DNA of 64,000 nt, taken from positions 2,898,545 to 2,962,544 of the forward strand of contig NZ_CP026692.1 of NCBI RefSeq assembly GCF_002949795.1, given 5' to 3'. Both the position numbers and the translations under genes were made by a program. This stretch comes from Nostoc sp. 'Lobaria pulmonaria (5183) cyanobiont' (GTDB lineage Bacteria > Cyanobacteriota > Cyanobacteriia > Cyanobacteriales > Nostocaceae). The notes beneath the pieces were generated by a model. It ran no database searches and had not been told where the DNA came from. It saw nothing but the letters and a program-made list of their open reading frames with translations. Each line of letters begins with the position of its first letter. Position 1 is the first letter of the stretch. This document shows, piece by piece, positions 25,386 through 35,100 of the stretch.

Positions 25386-26555
25386 TTATTGCAACTTTGC
25401 CCAAATTCCTTGACAGCGTTCTATAACTAGCCCCTGAAAAATTGATTGAATGGAAGGGTGAATATCTATTTTATACAGAGAAAAAAGACCAGTAGGACTT
25501 TTAAGATTTAACTCTCTTCGAGTCAAGCATAATGCTTGTGCCCGGTGGAGTTCCACAGCTTGAAGTAAACCTGGATAACTCAAATTACGCAAAGCTAATT
25601 GACCATTTTTAGTGATATATATGGCATCATTTTGAAAAAGATGTTCTAAGCTCAAAAGTCCAGCATGTACATCCACATCTTTTTCTAAGCCTCCTAAACG
25701 ATGAGCATCTAAGCCAAAGCGAATACAGAGATTCACAGCTACTAACTTCCCCGCTTCTTGAGCAGCTAAAGTGCAAGCAGCAAACTCAAACCCTAAACTA
25801 TCAGCTCGCCATTCCTCTACACCACCATAAGTATAGTTTTGGAAAAACTTTTGCTTTAACTTGAAGTCAAATCCTAAACCACTCGCATGACCAGCTTCAT
25901 GAACTTGAGTGTCTGCGTGGCGATAGCGTTTATCATTGATTTCATCTTCTAAAGGATCTAATAGTAAATTAGCCGTTTCATATTCAAATATTTTTTTAAT
26001 GCATTCGCGGCTCGAACCTAAAAAACGTCGTCGCTGCTCGCTTGCATTGTTTAATACTGGGCCAGAAGAACTGTTACGAAAACACCATCTATATGGAACA
26101 ATGAAGGCTTCACCACTTTCACCGCTAATATTACCACAACTAGCTATCTCGGTAAAAGAATAGTTCTTTGGAACAGGTTGACCAAGTTTTCCAAACTTTT
26201 CCCGACTGAGATTTTCTAATTGTTCGATAGATGGCTCTTGGGTGTCGTGCATTTTGCCGTAAATTGCACTTAAAGTCACCTGTGGTTGAGATTGTCGATT
26301 GATTTTGTAAGGTGCAATAATCAGGAAATAGCCGTTTTTCCCGATAAAATCTTTATTGATAAAGCCTTCAGACAAGATATCCCAATCGTTATTTTCTAAA
26401 GCATCTGCTGTATTTAGTAGCCAACGTGGGAGAAGTTCACGAGAGTTTGCCGCTTGTTGACGCAGTTTTCTCACAGCGATCGCAATTTCATCTTTCTCGA
26501 CATATTCGACTATTTGTTTGACTAATTCTTGTTCGTTTACAAAGATAGCTGTCAT
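25386..26555 (-). CDS. HEAGH metallopeptidase-like protein
   Basis: This encodes 389 residues with no signal peptide or membrane helix. At ~218-222 there is HEAGH (HExxH zinc motif), followed about 28 residues later by EEWRADSLGFEFA, where a Glu could be the third zinc ligand as in gluzincins; a HExxH...EExRA arrangement is known in M49-type peptidases. The region before it has helices and beta strands without recognised family; the last 100 residues are helical. It lies in the same direction as, and between, the NRPS and microviridin genes. The leader peptidase of microviridins is usually not encoded in clusters, so this is a candidate (inference only). Confidence 0.6.
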   Translation of the reverse strand: MTAIFVNEQELVKQIVEYVEKDEIAIAVRKLRQQAANSRELLPRWLLNTADALENNDWDILSEGFINKDFIGKNGYFLIIAPYKINRQSQPQVTLSAIYGKMHDTQEPSIEQLENLSREKFGKLGQPVPKNYSFTEIASCGNISGESGEAFIVPYRWCFRNSSSGPVLNNASEQRRRFLGSSRECIKKIFEYETANLLLDPLEDEINDKRYRHADTQVHEAGHASGLGFDFKLKQKFFQNYTYGGVEEWRADSLGFEFAACTLAAQEAGKLVAVNLCIRFGLDAHRLGGLEKDVDVHAGLLSLEHLFQNDAIYITKNGQLALRNLSYPGLLQAVELHRAQALCLTRRELNLKSPTGLFSLYKIDIHPSIQSIFQGLVIERCQGIWAKLQ

Positions 26556-26761
26556 TTTTTCTACTTAACGATATGGTGTATAACTTGATCTATTTATTGT
26601 CTGAAAGTACAAAATTGCATTCACTATTGTTCTGTAGACGGGGCAAATTTCGCTTATTTTTAGTCTCGAATAGCTACAGAGTAAGAGTTAGCTATCTGGC
26701 TAAAGCACCAAATTTTTTATCTATAAGACATGAGTAACTATTCATAATTCTGCTGGATTTA

Positions 26762-27556
26762 TCAAATAACTTTCGCTGGTTTTTTTGTTGAAACTAACAA
26801 ATAAGCAATAGATGAAGAATTTAGCAACCCATCTATGCCATCAATATTTAACTGATAGGTTTGTTCATCTATCTCTCCTGCTTGGAATTCCTCTTCAATA
26901 GAAGATTTTAGATATCGGTAGTGTGTTAGCCAGCACTTCTCTGTTACGTCCACAAAATCTAAAAGTTGGAATCCTACCTGTTTGTAAATATTTTTATACT
27001 CCTCAATATCTTGATCTTTGACAATATTTTTTTGCGGAACAATCCAATCACCGAAATGCTGAGTATTTTCAAAGATGATATCAGAGAGGATGAGATGTCC
27101 TCCTGGCTTCAATACACGCCAAGCCTCTTTGAGAAACTTTTCCCTGGTATCAAAGTAGAAGGCTGCTTCAACACAGATGATGTTATCAAAAGATTCATCT
27201 TCAAATTCCATCTGTACAGCATCCATGCATATAAATTTGCACTCTGGAGCGTTAACAATACTTCTTTCGATTTGTTGGGATGAAATATTAATTCCCACAA
27301 TATCAGTAGACGAATAATAGTTAAGTAGATGACTAGTCGTTGCGCCCAAACCACAACCAACATCGAGAATGTTTCCTTTTTTTTCTAGAATAAAATCTAA
27401 AAGTTTTTCTAGCAAATTAAAACAAGCTGATTGTTGATTTTGAGTATCCTCAAGCCAATATCCTACATTAAAAAACTCTTTTTGCCCGTAGAGTTTTCTA
27501 ATTTGGGGACTTAAAATTAAACTATCAAAATTGCTAACATATTCGCTTTTGTCCAT
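26762..27556 (-). CDS. Class I SAM-dependent methyltransferase
   Basis: This encodes 264 residues. Motif I ILDVGCGLGATT (~79-90), acidic motif II region VGINISSQQIE, motif III CMDAVQMEFEDESFDNIICVEAAFYF and WRVLKPGGHLILSD (motif IV/post) define a class I methyltransferase of the small-molecule (ubiE/sterol-like) type. The C-terminal part is lid-like. It begins 116 bp after the terminal NRPS gene on the same strand, so it is probably cotranscribed and may O- or N-methylate the peptide or its side chain. N-methylation of the aromatic residue is already covered by a domain inside the NRPS. Confidence 0.85.
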   Translation of the reverse strand: MDKSEYVSNFDSLILSPQIRKLYGQKEFFNVGYWLEDTQNQQSACFNLLEKLLDFILEKKGNILDVGCGLGATTSHLLNYYSSTDIVGINISSQQIERSIVNAPECKFICMDAVQMEFEDESFDNIICVEAAFYFDTREKFLKEAWRVLKPGGHLILSDIIFENTQHFGDWIVPQKNIVKDQDIEEYKNIYKQVGFQLLDFVDVTEKCWLTHYRYLKSSIEEEFQAGEIDEQTYQLNIDGIDGLLNSSSIAYLLVSTKKPAKVI

Positions 27557-27672
27557 TTTTTCTCACTAATACCATGACCTACTCAGCATCCAAAAGCAAT
27601 AATTACATAACATTATTTTTCGTTTCCTGTGTCCTCACTTTACAAATAAATTTGATTTGGCACAACTATTTA

Positions 27673-30600
27673 TTAGATATTTGCTTGTGCTTCTTTGATA
27701 CAAGCTTTCAATTGTTGGGCTAAAACTTGGACATGAGGTTCGCTCATAATTGAGATGTGATTACCTAGCACAAAATGGATATCCACTGGCTCTGTAGAAA
27801 ACTCGCTCCAGCCCAAGGAAAAATCTGCGGAAGCTTCAGATGCTAACTCACTATTAGGATCTGACGGCATATCCTCGTTGGCGCGGAGAATCGTCACTTT
27901 ACCCGGATAAAGTTGTTTTGGTACATAATCAATCAGACATAAACAGCTAGTTTTATAAGCTTGTACGATATTTTTTAGTTGATTAGTTCCAGCATCCGGG
28001 GGTAACATATTAGCCATTTTGAAATAGTGTAAAACGTATTTTAGTTGTTCCTCCTCCGATAAGCTTTGTAGAGTCTCGTAGGAAATATCTACATTTTTAT
28101 CTAAATAAATTTCTAGCCCTTTACTTACTTCAGCTAACCACATTGCAAAATCCCAACTAAGATAATCAGCAAGCATTTGCTTATCCTTATAGGTTGGTGC
28201 TGAAGAATCAATAATTCCTAGCAAAGCAACTTTATGCCCTTGTTTATTTAACTGTTGAGCCATTTCAAAAGCGACGTTTCCCCCATAGGAATGTCCTCCT
28301 AATAAGTATGGACCTTCTGGCTGAAAAGTTTGCATTGCAGCAATATAAACACTAGCGATATCCTCAATACGAGCGATCGCTCCTAAATTCTCATACAGAT
28401 CATTTTCAAAACTATATAACGGTTGTTCATCTCCTAAATAACGTCCTAAATGATAAAAATAAAAAGGTCTGCCCCCTGCACCTGGAACACAGAAAAAAGG
28501 TAAGTTTGCACCATTAGGTTGAAGGGCTACTAAGCAAGAAGAATTTGAGTAATCTGAATCTTTTTGGATAGTTGCTGCCAACTGTTCAATAGTTGGATTT
28601 TGGAAAACAGTTGCTAAGGGAATATCTTTACCAAACTGCTCCTTAATTTGAGTCATTAAGTAGGAAGCTAAAAGGGAATGACCACCAAGGTCAAAAAAGT
28701 TATCTTTTACCCCTACTTTGTCAACCTTAAGAATCTTTGACCAAATTTGCACTAGTTGCAGTTCTAATTGGTTACGAGGTTCGACAAATTTTTCTAAGTC
28801 ATTGGTGTGAGAAGGTGCTTTCAAGGCGCGGTGGTCTACTTTACCGTTTTGTGTTAGTGGCAGAGAATCCAACATCACAAAGGCATAAGGTATCATGTAT
28901 CCAGGTAGTTTATTGGCAAGGAACTGGCGCAGTTCAATCGTTATGGGTGTCACCTTTGGGTGCGACACTATGTAAGCGACTAATCGCTTATCACCTGGGG
29001 TATCTTCGCGGACAATTACGCAAGAAACTTGCACACCACTATGTTGGCTCAGTACTGCTTCGATTTCTCCCAACTCGATGCGGAAGCCCCGGATTTTCAC
29101 CTGATTGTCGATTCGCCCTATGTATTCAATATTGCCATCAGGTAAATAGCGTGCTAAGTCTCCGGTTTTATAAAGTCGGGGACTGGGGATTGGGGACACT
29201 TCTCTCCAAGATGCTCCGCTAACGACAAGCTCAGTGCATCGCTGGTAATTATAAAGAATTTCTGCTCCTCTGCTTCCCTGCTTCCCTGCTTCTGTGCTTC
29301 GACTAAAGGGATTGGGGATGAATTTTTCATCGGTCAACTCTCTTGCGTTGAGATAGCCGCGTGCTAACCCTGCACCACCAATGTGCAATTCTCCTGGCAC
29401 ACCCATAGGTACTGGTTGCAGATATTCGTCTAAGATGTAAACTTGTGTATTCGCGATCGCTCGTCCAATGGGGATTGACTTTATAGTTGAGTTAATCTGT
29501 CTAGGGATTGGGTAACAACAAGTAAAAGTTGTGCCTTCTGTCGGCCCATAGCCATTAATAATTTGTGTAGATGGCAGAGCTTCAGTTGCTCTCTGAACGT
29601 GAGCAATTGAAAGTGCTTCCCCACCAATTAGTAGCTGTTCAATTCCTGCCAAGGCTTGGGGATCATCATCAATTATGGAGTTAAATAAAGCAGCCGTCAG
29701 CCATAAAATAGTAATGTCATGTTTGTGGATTTCATGCCTCAGACTTTTAGCAGTAGGAATACTTTCTGGAAAAAGAACGCATTTTGCACCATGCAACAAA
29801 GCTCCCCAAATCTCGAATGTGGAAGCATCAAAAGAAATTGGGGCAATTTGAAGAAATCTTTGAGTTGCATCGAGATGAACGTAATTTACGCCAAACAAAA
29901 GACGATTAACGGCACGGTGAACAACTTCAACTCCTTTAGGCTGACCTGTAGAACCAGAGGTATAAATCACATAAGCCAAGTTAGTAGCTTGCACATCTGC
30001 GATCGCGTTTTGCCCACTTTCGGCGATACCTACGGGAAGCTGTGCTAACGCATTATCTTGACTACACTCAGCAATCAAATGCCAGTCAGTATCCAGACAA
30101 ATAAGCTGTGCTTGATGTTGTGGTAGTTTGCCCTGGAGTGATTGCTGAGTCAGCAACACTGAAACTTGAGCATCTTCTAAGATGAAACTCAGGCGCTCAG
30201 TCAGATATTGTGGGTCAAGTGGCACATAAGCTCCACCCGCCTTGAGAATGCCCAATAATCCCACGACCATTTCCACAGTTCGCTCTACACACAACCCAAC
30301 CAGTACATCTGGTTTTACACCCAGAGTTTGCAAATAGTGCGCCAATTGGTTAGCGCGACTATTCAACTCGTGGTAGGTTAAAGACGCGACATGTTGCGTC
30401 TGTACATTTTCAAATACCACTGCCACTGCATCGGGTGTAAGCTTTACCTGTGACTCAAATAACTTATGGATACACAAATCTTCGGGATATTTTACTTGAG
30501 TATCGTTCCACTCCACCAATAATTGATGACGCTCTGCTTGACTCAATAGTGATAATTCAGAAATTCGTGCTTTGGGATTGGCAACAATTGCTTCTAGTAA

Positions 30601-32106
30601 AGTTTGAGAATGTTGGGCAATCTGAGCAATTGTGGTCGCATCAAATAAATCAGTGTTGTAGCACCAAACGCCCTCTAGACCGGAGGGAATTTCCCAGTAG
30701 TTCACTTCCAGGTCAAACCTAGCTCTGACATCAAGCGGCAAAGGAATATTCTGGATACTTAAACCAGGCAAATTAGCAGAAGACTCTGGGGCATTCTGGA
30801 GGGAAAACATCACCTGTACTAGAGGATTACGACTTAAATCCCGGTCTGGCTGTAACTTTTCCACTAACATCTCAAAGGGCAAATCTTGATGGGAGTATGC
30901 TGACAACGTGGTTTGCCGCACTTGTGCTAAAAAGTCAGCAAAGGTAGGATTTCCAGAGAGATTGCCCCTTAATGCTAAAGTATTCGCAAAAAATCCCATT
31001 AGTTTCTCGATCGCGGGACTGTTGCGGTTAGCGATGGGGGAGCCAACAATAATATCTGACTGACCACTGTAACGAGAGAGCAAGATAAAAAAAGCTGCCA
31101 GTAGGGTCATAAACAGAGTTGTGTTTGACTCCTGGCTCAACTGCTTGAGGCGTTGTGTGAGGTTGCGATCGAGTTTGAAACACTCAATTCCACCTTGGAA
31201 GGTCTGAACTGGGGAACGTTGCCGATTGCCAGCCAGTTCTAGTACCAAAGGCGCACCCGCTAACTGTTTTTGCCAGTAATTGAGTTGGCGTTCGAGGACT
31301 TCACCAGTTAGCCACTGGCGTTGCCAAACTGCAAAGTCGGCGTACTGGATGGGTAATTTGGGTAATGGGTTGGGCAATCCTTGACTGAAAGCTGCATATA
31401 GCTGAGATAACTCACTGAAGAAGATGTTTAAAGACCAACCATCGTAGATAATGTGATGCATCTTCAACAGCAGTACATATTCCTGATTACTGAGTTGGAG
31501 GAGAGTAAATTGTACTAATGGCCCAACAGCCAGATCGAAGGGTTTGGAGGCAACAGACTTCGCTATTTGTCGAATTTGCTCAGTTTGCTCCTCGGTAGCC
31601 AACCCCTGCAAGTCATGAATTGGCAAAGTTAAGGCAGTGTCCGGGGCAATTACTTGAATTGGTTCTCCATCTACCGTGGAAAAAGTAGTTCTTAATACCT
31701 CGTGACGGCGAATAAGTTCACCCAGACTCTGCGAGAGTGCAGCTATATTGGGCGAACCGTCTAGCCGCAGAGCCTCCAGCATATTGTAAGCAGTACTGTC
31801 AGGTGAAATCTGGTGGACAAACCAGAGTCGTTGTTGGGCAAAAGACAGTGGTAGCTTACCGTTCCGTAGCACGGGTTGAATTGACAACTGCTCGGAGGTT
31901 TTAAGCTGCTTTGCCTCTTTTAATAAGAAAATAATTTCGGTTTTACGCCCAGCTATTTCTTGGCGCAGGGTTGGAGTTAACACCCCATCCGGGGCATGAC
32001 AACGTAAGCGAACCTTTTCCAGAGGCGCTCCGCTAACGCCATCAATCTCTAGGTTAATACTCAAACTTTTTAGTTGACAAAGGAATTCAAAGGTGCTTTT
32101 AGTCAT
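27673..32106 (-). CDS. NRPS terminal module (docking-C-A-T-TE), predicted Val-incorporating and cyclising
   Basis: This encodes 1477 residues. It starts with a TubC-type docking domain (~1-65) carrying a repeat-derived insertion. The C domain has MHHIIYDGW near 218. The A domain has FDASTFE near 758, and the pocket code by GrsA alignment is D-A-F-W-L-G-G-T-F-K, a valine-type code (Ile possible). The T domain has FFDLGGHSLLAS near 1142. The thioesterase has GGHSYGG near 1270 and GNHISIM for the catalytic His. It starts 3 bp after the long NRPS gene, so coupling is expected. As last module it would attach Val and release the chain by ester formation to Thr, as in cyanopeptolins. Two loops in the A domain carry in-frame repeat insertions. 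Confidence 0.93.
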   Translation of the reverse strand: MTKSTFEFLCQLKSLSINLEIDGVSGAPLEKVRLRCHAPDGVLTPTLRQEIAGRKTEIIFLLKEAKQLKTSEQLSIQPVLRNGKLPLSFAQQRLWFVHQISPDSTAYNMLEALRLDGSPNIAALSQSLGELIRRHEVLRTTFSTVDGEPIQVIAPDTALTLPIHDLQGLATEEQTEQIRQIAKSVASKPFDLAVGPLVQFTLLQLSNQEYVLLLKMHHIIYDGWSLNIFFSELSQLYAAFSQGLPNPLPKLPIQYADFAVWQRQWLTGEVLERQLNYWQKQLAGAPLVLELAGNRQRSPVQTFQGGIECFKLDRNLTQRLKQLSQESNTTLFMTLLAAFFILLSRYSGQSDIIVGSPIANRNSPAIEKLMGFFANTLALRGNLSGNPTFADFLAQVRQTTLSAYSHQDLPFEMLVEKLQPDRDLSRNPLVQVMFSLQNAPESSANLPGLSIQNIPLPLDVRARFDLEVNYWEIPSGLEGVWCYNTDLFDATTIAQIAQHSQTLLEAIVANPKARISELSLLSQAERHQLLVEWNDTQVKYPEDLCIHKLFESQVKLTPDAVAVVFENVQTQHVASLTYHELNSRANQLAHYLQTLGVKPDVLVGLCVERTVEMVVGLLGILKAGGAYVPLDPQYLTERLSFILEDAQVSVLLTQQSLQGKLPQHQAQLICLDTDWHLIAECSQDNALAQLPVGIAESGQNAIADVQATNLAYVIYTSGSTGQPKGVEVVHRAVNRLLFGVNYVHLDATQRFLQIAPISFDASTFEIWGALLHGAKCVLFPESIPTAKSLRHEIHKHDITILWLTAALFNSIIDDDPQALAGIEQLLIGGEALSIAHVQRATEALPSTQIINGYGPTEGTTFTCCYPIPRQINSTIKSIPIGRAIANTQVYILDEYLQPVPMGVPGELHIGGAGLARGYLNARELTDEKFIPNPFSRSTEAGKQGSRGAEILYNYQRCTELVVSGASWREVSPIPSPRLYKTGDLARYLPDGNIEYIGRIDNQVKIRGFRIELGEIEAVLSQHSGVQVSCVIVREDTPGDKRLVAYIVSHPKVTPITIELRQFLANKLPGYMIPYAFVMLDSLPLTQNGKVDHRALKAPSHTNDLEKFVEPRNQLELQLVQIWSKILKVDKVGVKDNFFDLGGHSLLASYLMTQIKEQFGKDIPLATVFQNPTIEQLAATIQKDSDYSNSSCLVALQPNGANLPFFCVPGAGGRPFYFYHLGRYLGDEQPLYSFENDLYENLGAIARIEDIASVYIAAMQTFQPEGPYLLGGHSYGGNVAFEMAQQLNKQGHKVALLGIIDSSAPTYKDKQMLADYLSWDFAMWLAEVSKGLEIYLDKNVDISYETLQSLSEEEQLKYVLHYFKMANMLPPDAGTNQLKNIVQAYKTSCLCLIDYVPKQLYPGKVTILRANEDMPSDPNSELASEASADFSLGWSEFSTEPVDIHFVLGNHISIMSEPHVQVLAQQLKACIKEAQANI
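29185..29307. repeat. In-frame repeat insertion in A-domain loop (terminal NRPS)
   Basis: Between NPFS and RLYKTGDL the protein has some 40 extra residues compared with sister modules, which have about four. The DNA is a patchwork of Nostoc-type repeats (GGGGACTGGGGATTGGGG, CTGCTTCCCTGCTTCCCTGC, GCTCCGCTAACGACAAGCTC). The frame is kept. Confidence 0.75.
30382..30401. repeat. 20-bp palindrome in frame in A domain (terminal NRPS)
   Basis: AGACGCGACATGTTGCGTCT is a near-perfect palindrome that adds the residues TQHVAS just before LTYHELN. A closely related palindrome occupies the same position in module 4 of the long NRPS (38284-38303); other modules lack it. Confidence 0.8.
32013..32040. repeat. 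Repeat insertion in docking domain (terminal NRPS)
   Basis: The minus strand reads GGCGTTAGCGGAGCGCCTCT and then GGAAAAGG, a common Nostoc repeat piece, adding VSGAPLEKV-like residues between LEIDG and RLRC of the TubC docking domain. Confidence 0.6.
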
Positions 32107-32109
32107 TAC

Positions 32110-35100
32110 TCAAAACTCCACTATTTCGCCACTGGCTTCTGTAACTGCTAAACCTTCTGCTGCCCAATCCATTACTTCTATGTAGGATGCGATCGCAGCT
32201 ACTGAGGGAAACTCAAACATCTTCTGTACAGATAAATCAATTCCAAAAGCTGAGTTGATCCGGGAAATGACTTGAGTTGCTAGCAGGGAATGTCCCCCTA
32301 TTTCAAAGAAATTGTCCTTGATACCAATCCGTTCTAGTCCCAGAACTTCACCCCAGATTTGCACCAGTTGAGCTTCAATAGGTGTTTGAGGTGAAACAAA
32401 GCTAGTTGAGAGATTTCTGGAGGCTGTATCAAGTTTTGGCAACGCCCGACGATCTACCTTGCCATTAGGTGTTAAGGGCAGGGCATTGAGGACGACAAAA
32501 GCTTGCGGCACCATATAATTGGGTAGCTTTTGTTGGATAAATTCACGCACTTGCGGCACTAGCTTCTGAACCAACTTGCCGTGTAGGGGATTGTTAGTGT
32601 AGTCAGTCCAGGGTTTGGCAGCGATTGCTGAACTATCCCAAAAAGCGCCTTGTGCTGCCTTTGAATTGCGGCAGAACATCACATCATAGCAACCATCCTG
32701 ACTACTCCCCCACCAACTCAGGTGAACACTGTAGCCCAGTTGCTGCCCCAGTTGGCAAAACTGCTCTGGATTGATACTGGTTACTGGCTGTTGTGTCAGC
32801 ATTTCCCGCAGTTGACCGACTGTTTCGACACCAGGGGGATTTGACAACCATTTCCAAGTCTGTAGTGCTTGCTGCACACGTTGATTGGGTACACATCTGA
32901 TTCCCAACAGTTCTGGTTGCTCCTCAACTAATTGATTTTGAATCTGACTAAAGGAAAGTTGGTCTAGTTGCCAATTTAACCAAGGGACTACCGTTGAAAG
33001 GACATCAGTACCTAGATGTAGGGTGACATCATAGCGGAATTGAGTTAACTCATTTTCAGAATGGCCGCGTTTGGGCTGAATCTCTACCCAAGTAATTTGG
33101 GGAAAGCGTGTCTGGAGGGCGATGAAAAATCTGGGGTCGATGAGCAATTCTTCTTCGGCGGCGATACTAGAATGTACCTGAGATTGCCATTGCTCAACAG
33201 TTCTGTCCGACTCGGCGCGGGCTAGCTGCACGGCTGCATGGTATGGTTCCAACAGAGGTAAGCTGCGGACATCGCCCACGAATAACGTACCTTTTTGACC
33301 ACCTTTTTGACCAATTGTTGCGTTGGCGTAGCCCATCGTAGATATCGCTCCTTCTATCACCTGCAACAGATAGTCAACATTGGGGAAATACTGGACTACT
33401 GAGTTCAAAATTACAGTATCGAATTCTCCTTGGGGGATAGCTGCAAAGTTATCCGCCATTTGGTGCAGTAACCGCACATGTTCTAGACCCTCAACCGTGC
33501 TGCATACCTGCTCAACGTGCTGTAGGGCAGCTATGGAATAATCACATCCCCAATATTGTTGACAGTTGGGAGCAATGCGAGATAGCAATAACCCCGTTCC
33601 GCAACCAATTTCTAATACTCGCTGTGGTTCAACGGCCAGAATTCGGCTCACCGTATTTTCAACCCACTCCCGCATCTCCCAATCTGGAATAGGTTGCCTG
33701 GTGTAACTACTGTTCCAACCAGAAATATTAAATGTTACATCCTCTGTGGATGGTTGAGGTTGACTGTATGCTTGTTCATAGAGCTTTTGCCAGTCAGTAA
33801 CGTATTCGCTCTGCCATTGAGCCAACTGCTGGGGTAGTACTTGAGTTTTGAAACCGGGTACTAGGTAAGCCACCAGACTTTTATCTCCAGAGGTATCAAT
33901 GGTGACAACAACACTTTCCTGTACCAAGGAATGTTGACTCAAAGCTGCTTCAATTTCGCCCAATTCAATGCGGAAACCGCGAATCTTAACTTGATTGTCG
34001 ATGCGTCCCAGGTATTCAATATTACCGTCGGCTAAATAGCGGGCTAAATCTCCAGTTTTGTAAAGTCGAGAATGGGCCTCATCGCTAAAAGGATTATCGA
34101 TGAATTTCTCTTGTGTTAACTCTGTTCGGTTGAGATAGCCTCTTGCCAATCCCGCACCACCAATGTGCAGTTCTCCTGGTACACCGATGGGAACTGGCTT
34201 TTCGTGCGAGTCTAAAATGTAGATTTGGGTGTTGGCAATTGGACGACCAATGGTAATTTTCTCATCTTGAAAAGTGCATTTGGCGATCGCAGCACACACG
34301 CTAGCTTCTGTTGGCCCATAAGCGTTGAAGAAGTTTCTCCCAAAAGACCATTGCCTCATCAGTTCAACAGAACAGGCTTCGCCAGCGACAATTAATGTTT
34401 GCAGTGCCGGGAGTTTTTCAGTTGGCATAACTGCTAATGCCGATGGTGGTAGGGTGACATGGGTAATGGCATAATCGTGCAATCGCTCAATTAATGGCGT
34501 ACCCGGCATGAGAGAGTCTTTTGTTCCTAAGTAAAGTGTTGCTCCCGCTCCCAAAGTCATCAAGATTTCTGATATGCAAGCATCAAAACTGAGAGAAGCA
34601 AATTGGAGAACACGACTGGAATTTTGCAAGCCAAAAGCCTGAATCTGAGCTTGAGCTAGGTTGCACAATCCTTTATGCTCAACCATCACCCCTTTTGGTT
34701 TACCTGTGGAACCGCTCGTGTAAATCACATTGGCTAGATCAAAAGCCGTTACGATCCCAGTCAGGTTATCTTGTTTGTTTTGGGCAATTTCTGAGCAGAT
34801 TTGCTCTAAAAAGACTGTATTTGCTTGATTTGAGGGGATTTTATCAACTAAGTGCTGTTGGGTTAGTAGTACCCAAACTTGAGCATCTTCAAGCATAAAG
34901 CCCAGACGCTCAGTCGGATAATCGGGGTCAAGGGGTACGTAAGCACCACCGGCCTTGAGAATCCCCAAAAGTCCAATCAGCGTTAACAGCGATCGCTCCA
35001 CACACAACCCAACGAGTACATCCGCTCCCACGCCCAAAGACCGCAAGTAGTGCGCCAACTGGTTAGCACGACAATTCAACTCGTGGTAGGTGAGTTGTTG

